Of a stretch of DNA of 64,000 nt, positions 62,201 through 64,000 are shown piece after piece. The notes under the pieces were generated by a model that was not told where the DNA came from, ran no database searches, and worked only from the letters and a program-made list of their open reading frames with translations. Each line of letters starts with the position of its first letter. The stretch's first letter is position 1. Source of the stretch: Cladocopium goreaui (Eukaryota > Sar > Dinophyceae > Suessiales > Symbiodiniaceae); assembly GCA_947184155.2 (NCBI GenBank), contig CAMXCT020001447.1, forward strand, positions 659,001 through 723,000, read 5' to 3'. Both the position numbers and the translations under genes were made by a program.

Positions 62201-64000
62201 AGACGCCATGCAAATAAGGCTCTCAGTATGGACAAACCTGGTGTCAATCCCATGTTGTTGCTTGGCCTTGTTGAAGCCTATGTGGATCCTGAGTTTGTTG
62301 CCCTGATCCGCACGGTAGGAGAGACCCGTCTTAACTGCCCCCTGGACTTTTGGGCTTCTGATCTTTTTCCACTTGCAGCCGGCATCACCAACAGTCCACC
62401 ATCTTCTCCGGCGGCTGTTTTGCTTGGACGCATCCAGAAAGTTGGCATTGCCATCAAACCCACAGGGCACTGGGAAGATCGAATTGGCCTTTTCCATCCA
62501 GCTCATGTCAACTTTGCTGAACTATGCCACAGGCTGCAATGGCAATGGCACCAGTATGTCTGTGCGGCAGTCTCTCACCGCAAAGATTTTCATGGTCTTG
62601 ACATGGTTGACACCACCACCACACGTCAAGCCATCAATCGCCTGGCAGTTGATGATCAATCAATGCTCCGCCTTAGCCTGGCCGGGGGCCTTTTCACCCA
62701 AGATGCCCACGTGCACTGGAATGAAGGTACAGGCTCCTGCAAGTGGTGTGGTCAGCTGGACTCCCTGCGCCACCGATACTTCGAATGCCCCAACACCTTG
62801 GACTTACGCACCAGCTTGGCTCCTGATGTGCTCCCTCTTTTGCATTTGCTCCCGGAAGCCATGGTCTTGCGCAGCTGGGCTATTTACCCGCCCACTCACC
62901 TTGCGTGGCTCCGTTTGTTGGACTCTGTGCCCTGTGCGGTCCCGTCCCTGGCGTGTGCGTTCAAACCTGGTGTCCTCAATCACGTTTTCACTGACGGTTC
63001 TTGTCTGTGGCAAGCGGACCCTGCCTTCCGTGTTGCGTCGTGGGCTGCCATCCTTGCTGATCCGTGTTCCCCTGAGTGGAATTTCAGTTGTGGTGGCGTT
63101 CTGGGTGCGGGCCATGCCCCTGGACTTTGCCAAACCTCCTACCGTGGTGAGTTGTTTGCGTTGGCCGTCATCCTCCACCATGCAGCGCTAGGGGCTTTCA
63201 GGGTAAAAGTGTACTGTGATTGTTTGGGGGTAGTAAACAAATACCACCGGCTCACCTCGGGAAGAACTGCGCTCAAACCTAACTCTGCCAGCGCTGACCT
63301 TTGGACATGGGTGCTGGCGTCAGTTGCTATGTTGGGTACAGATGGATGCGAGGTTGTGAAGATCCCAGCCCATCGGAAGTTGCACCAGGCGAAGAGCCGC
63401 ACTGAGGTTTGGCAATTCTGGCATAACAACGTTGTGGATGGAGTGGCCAAGCACGCCAACCTTGACAGGTCGCCGCAGTTTTGGGATCAATGGAAGCTCC
63501 ACGTGGACCAGACGATGGCGGCCAGAGTTTTGCACGAACAGGTATGCGCCCTGCACATTGCAGTTGCCCGCCGCAGTGTACAAACAGAGGCACAGGTGAC
63601 GCTGGATGAGGTGCCTATTGCGCAACCTCGACAGTTGCGCATTTTCCCTGTGGAGTTCAACACTGCTGCGTGGAGAGGCGACATCCCTTTGAAGTTTGCA
63701 ACTGAATACGGAGCCGGCTTGGCGCGTCGGATTTGCAGATGGTGGCAGGCTCGGACAACCAGTGATGATGCTGGTGAGACCCGCTGGATCAGCTTCGCGC
63801 ATTTGTACGTTGATTACCAACTTACATTTGGTTGCCCAGGACCGGTGAAGCATGGAGCTCAGTGGTTGGACGCGCAGACCAGGCCCTATTTGGACCCGGA
63901 GCGGCATCCGTTTTTGGTGCGCCTCAAATGGTTCAGGCGTTGCTTGAAAATGTTTTGGAAGCTTACTGGCCAAACTGTTGGAATGAACGCTTGCAAAGTG
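59276..64000 (+). CDS. LINE ORF2: EEP endonuclease, reverse transcriptase, RNase H (partial)
   Basis: At least 1,575 codons with no stop before the window end. The frame is open back to 59,183, straight after the ORF1 TGA, and ATG 59,276 is the first Met. RIGEAKTPGP opens the protein. Endonuclease residues include Glu in VCETHL, GDLNHE (near 59,812) and ADHSVL (near 60,017). RT motif A is LTADIEKCF (Asp 752), motif B GLAEGCALSCYG, and motif C SFVDNWDF (Asp 845, Asn 846). A Cys/His knuckle (CKWCGQLDSLRHRYFEC) precedes RNase H, which has Asp 1,240 in FTDGS, Glu in RGELFAL, Asp in CDCLGVV and Asp in NNVVDGVAK. The protein copies LINE RNA at the nicked target site. Confidence 0.9.
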   Translation, partial: MFLGAECRIGEAKTPGPAAAGDTWSLGVCNPSGLQGKSVLLAGVDTDVIAVCETHLTTTARSVLQHSLKSHSQYSHVITGSPLPARINTNDAGQYSGVATIARVPARALCACWPQDLFETGRVQITGTFINQTWITGAVMYGYPQGKVHHNALARSSEMLEFLISHMTQVASGPRYLCGDLNHEMDQLPALQRLVQLGWREAQDLECLRTGTQPQPTCKGCTRKDMLWISPELVPFFRCAFVDHDRFADHSVLRAFFALDGALSKRYLWPKPKPVPWNVVPPLDQPVDFAEGSPTEVYKQLWQAKEALAKDHLGEQWQYQMQGRGQRTEPLVRRGWAAPPRKGRSSDFQPAFHGYNVQHSRWLRQLRRLHNYHRWAMHHYGTAVANQQLHGTMLWASVLKATGFGPSFQAWWISRQCIGLQDPASVPTLPPDANHACQLCEAFQGELRAFERTLNAAKKAAKVCAHKRNQNLIYKDTKRPTPEPVTSLLVTKKAKVAEIRPEDSAVLLDQPVLFDAQDPVVVGNMPTTIIHATADTLYLSDIADAQVGHQVTQTQPVGALDEVFAAFHTQWKLRWCKHDDIPHSHWDQLVRFARHHLPRHDLVPVNITPDLLRAEVASKKSQAATGLDGVSRADILHLDRNSLTSLCQLYHRACSDGSWPLQTVTGSVASLAKREGAASTQDYRPITIFSMVYRAFSSLHARCMLDQANQWCHPDIYGNRKGHQTSQLWRVLVSSSQQAYDQNQCLSGLTADIEKCFNCLPRYPIIAAALQVGTPLSTMTAWCGALAAMTRRFKVRDSYSTGFTTSTGLAEGCALSCYGMLIMDDIMHRYIAAQYPLLRVLSFVDNWDFITWNAQAATQQLDALLEFASLADLTVDRQKTYAWSTSAEVRANLRSLGIPVKHAAKDLGAHVAFSRQHTNSTVTSRLDALTPFWTQLRQSRASYRSKLRALRTVAWPRGLFAVESAPISDNTWLCQRRHANKALSMDKPGVNPMLLLGLVEAYVDPEFVALIRTVGETRLNCPLDFWASDLFPLAAGITNSPPSSPAAVLLGRIQKVGIAIKPTGHWEDRIGLFHPAHVNFAELCHRLQWQWHQYVCAAVSHRKDFHGLDMVDTTTTRQAINRLAVDDQSMLRLSLAGGLFTQDAHVHWNEGTGSCKWCGQLDSLRHRYFECPNTLDLRTSLAPDVLPLLHLLPEAMVLRSWAIYPPTHLAWLRLLDSVPCAVPSLACAFKPGVLNHVFTDGSCLWQADPAFRVASWAAILADPCSPEWNFSCGGVLGAGHAPGLCQTSYRGELFALAVILHHAALGAFRVKVYCDCLGVVNKYHRLTSGRTALKPNSASADLWTWVLASVAMLGTDGCEVVKIPAHRKLHQAKSRTEVWQFWHNNVVDGVAKHANLDRSPQFWDQWKLHVDQTMAARVLHEQVCALHIAVARRSVQTEAQVTLDEVPIAQPRQLRIFPVEFNTAAWRGDIPLKFATEYGAGLARRICRWWQARTTSDDAGETRWISFAHLYVDYQLTFGCPGPVKHGAQWLDAQTRPYLDPERHPFLVRLKWFRRCLKMFWKLTGQTVGMNACKV

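Larger units (their letters stand above)
54500..64000 (+). mobile_element. LINE retrotransposon with methyltransferase ORF1 (3' end outside window)
   Basis: Two long plus-strand frames in the same phase: ORF1 (54,791-59,182) and ORF2 (59,276 past the window end). ORF2 has the EEP endonuclease, RT and RNase H order of a non-LTR element; ORF1 encodes a C5 DNA methyltransferase. LINE and LTR elements that captured cytosine methyltransferases have been reported in Symbiodinium and in charophyte algae. The 5' boundary is not defined; 54,500 is only an estimate for the leader. Confidence 0.85.

Noticed and set aside
62373..63191. 272-codon plus-strand frame inside LINE ORF2
   Set aside because: ORF2 frame carries the RNase H motifs through the same region; this is an out-of-frame shadow.

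Overview
The window looks like nuclear DNA of a dinoflagellate, most likely Symbiodiniaceae-like. The reasons are a LINE whose second ORF opens with the RIGEAKTPGP-type signature and whose first ORF carries a C5 cytosine methyltransferase, a Ty1/copia element with a strongly diverged reverse transcriptase, intronless host-type genes, and very abundant simple repeats and satellites. A run of 100 N (52,608-52,707) shows this is a scaffold with an assembly gap. Species assignment is inference.

Layout. 1-5,960 is repeat DNA: degenerate CCCTAAA-like sequence, two minisatellites, a ~17-copy satellite with a unit near 220 bp, and a trinucleotide tract. 6,005-7,583 holds an intact ATP-grasp ligase gene, repeated about 40 kb downstream (46,039-47,602, continuing at 50,657-50,707). 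The second copy is interrupted by a 3,054-bp non-autonomous TIR element (47,603-50,656; perfect 14-bp TIRs, 8-bp target duplication) built around seven ~277-bp satellite units. 11,793-20,799 is a complete, very young Ty1/copia LTR retrotransposon (LTRs differ only by a 10-bp indel; TSD CTTAC). Its polyprotein is split over four frames, and one break is explained by an 11-bp tandem duplication. 35.5-46 kb is mostly gene-free, with microsatellites and small inverted-repeat elements. 50.7-52.6 kb holds TTTCGGG heptamer arrays and an AGATT minisatellite.

22,433-35,463 is the most unusual object: a 13-kb element flanked by ~552-bp direct repeats about 99.5% identical. All its long ORFs lie on the minus strand, in the order: Pro/SR-rich protein with an ADP-ribosyltransferase-like segment; Gag-like protein; N-terminal GIY-YIG plus reverse transcriptase (Penelope-like, permuted order); SANT/Myb protein; then two successive pairs of small proteins that appear to be paralogous pairs (D-C and B-A). 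The Gag-like and RT ORFs are in one frame, separated by a single UGA in the context UGA-CUAG.

54.8-64.0 kb is a LINE. ORF1 (1,463 aa) combines a C5 DNA methyltransferase with motifs I, IV, VI, VIII, IX and X, a Ulp1/C48-like cysteine protease signature and a C-terminal coiled coil. ORF2, cut by the window edge, has an EEP endonuclease, an RT with a FVDN box and an RNase H. The copia element also carries an accessory domain that resembles a methyltransferase fold. Apart from the two ATP-grasp copies I see no ordinary host gene.
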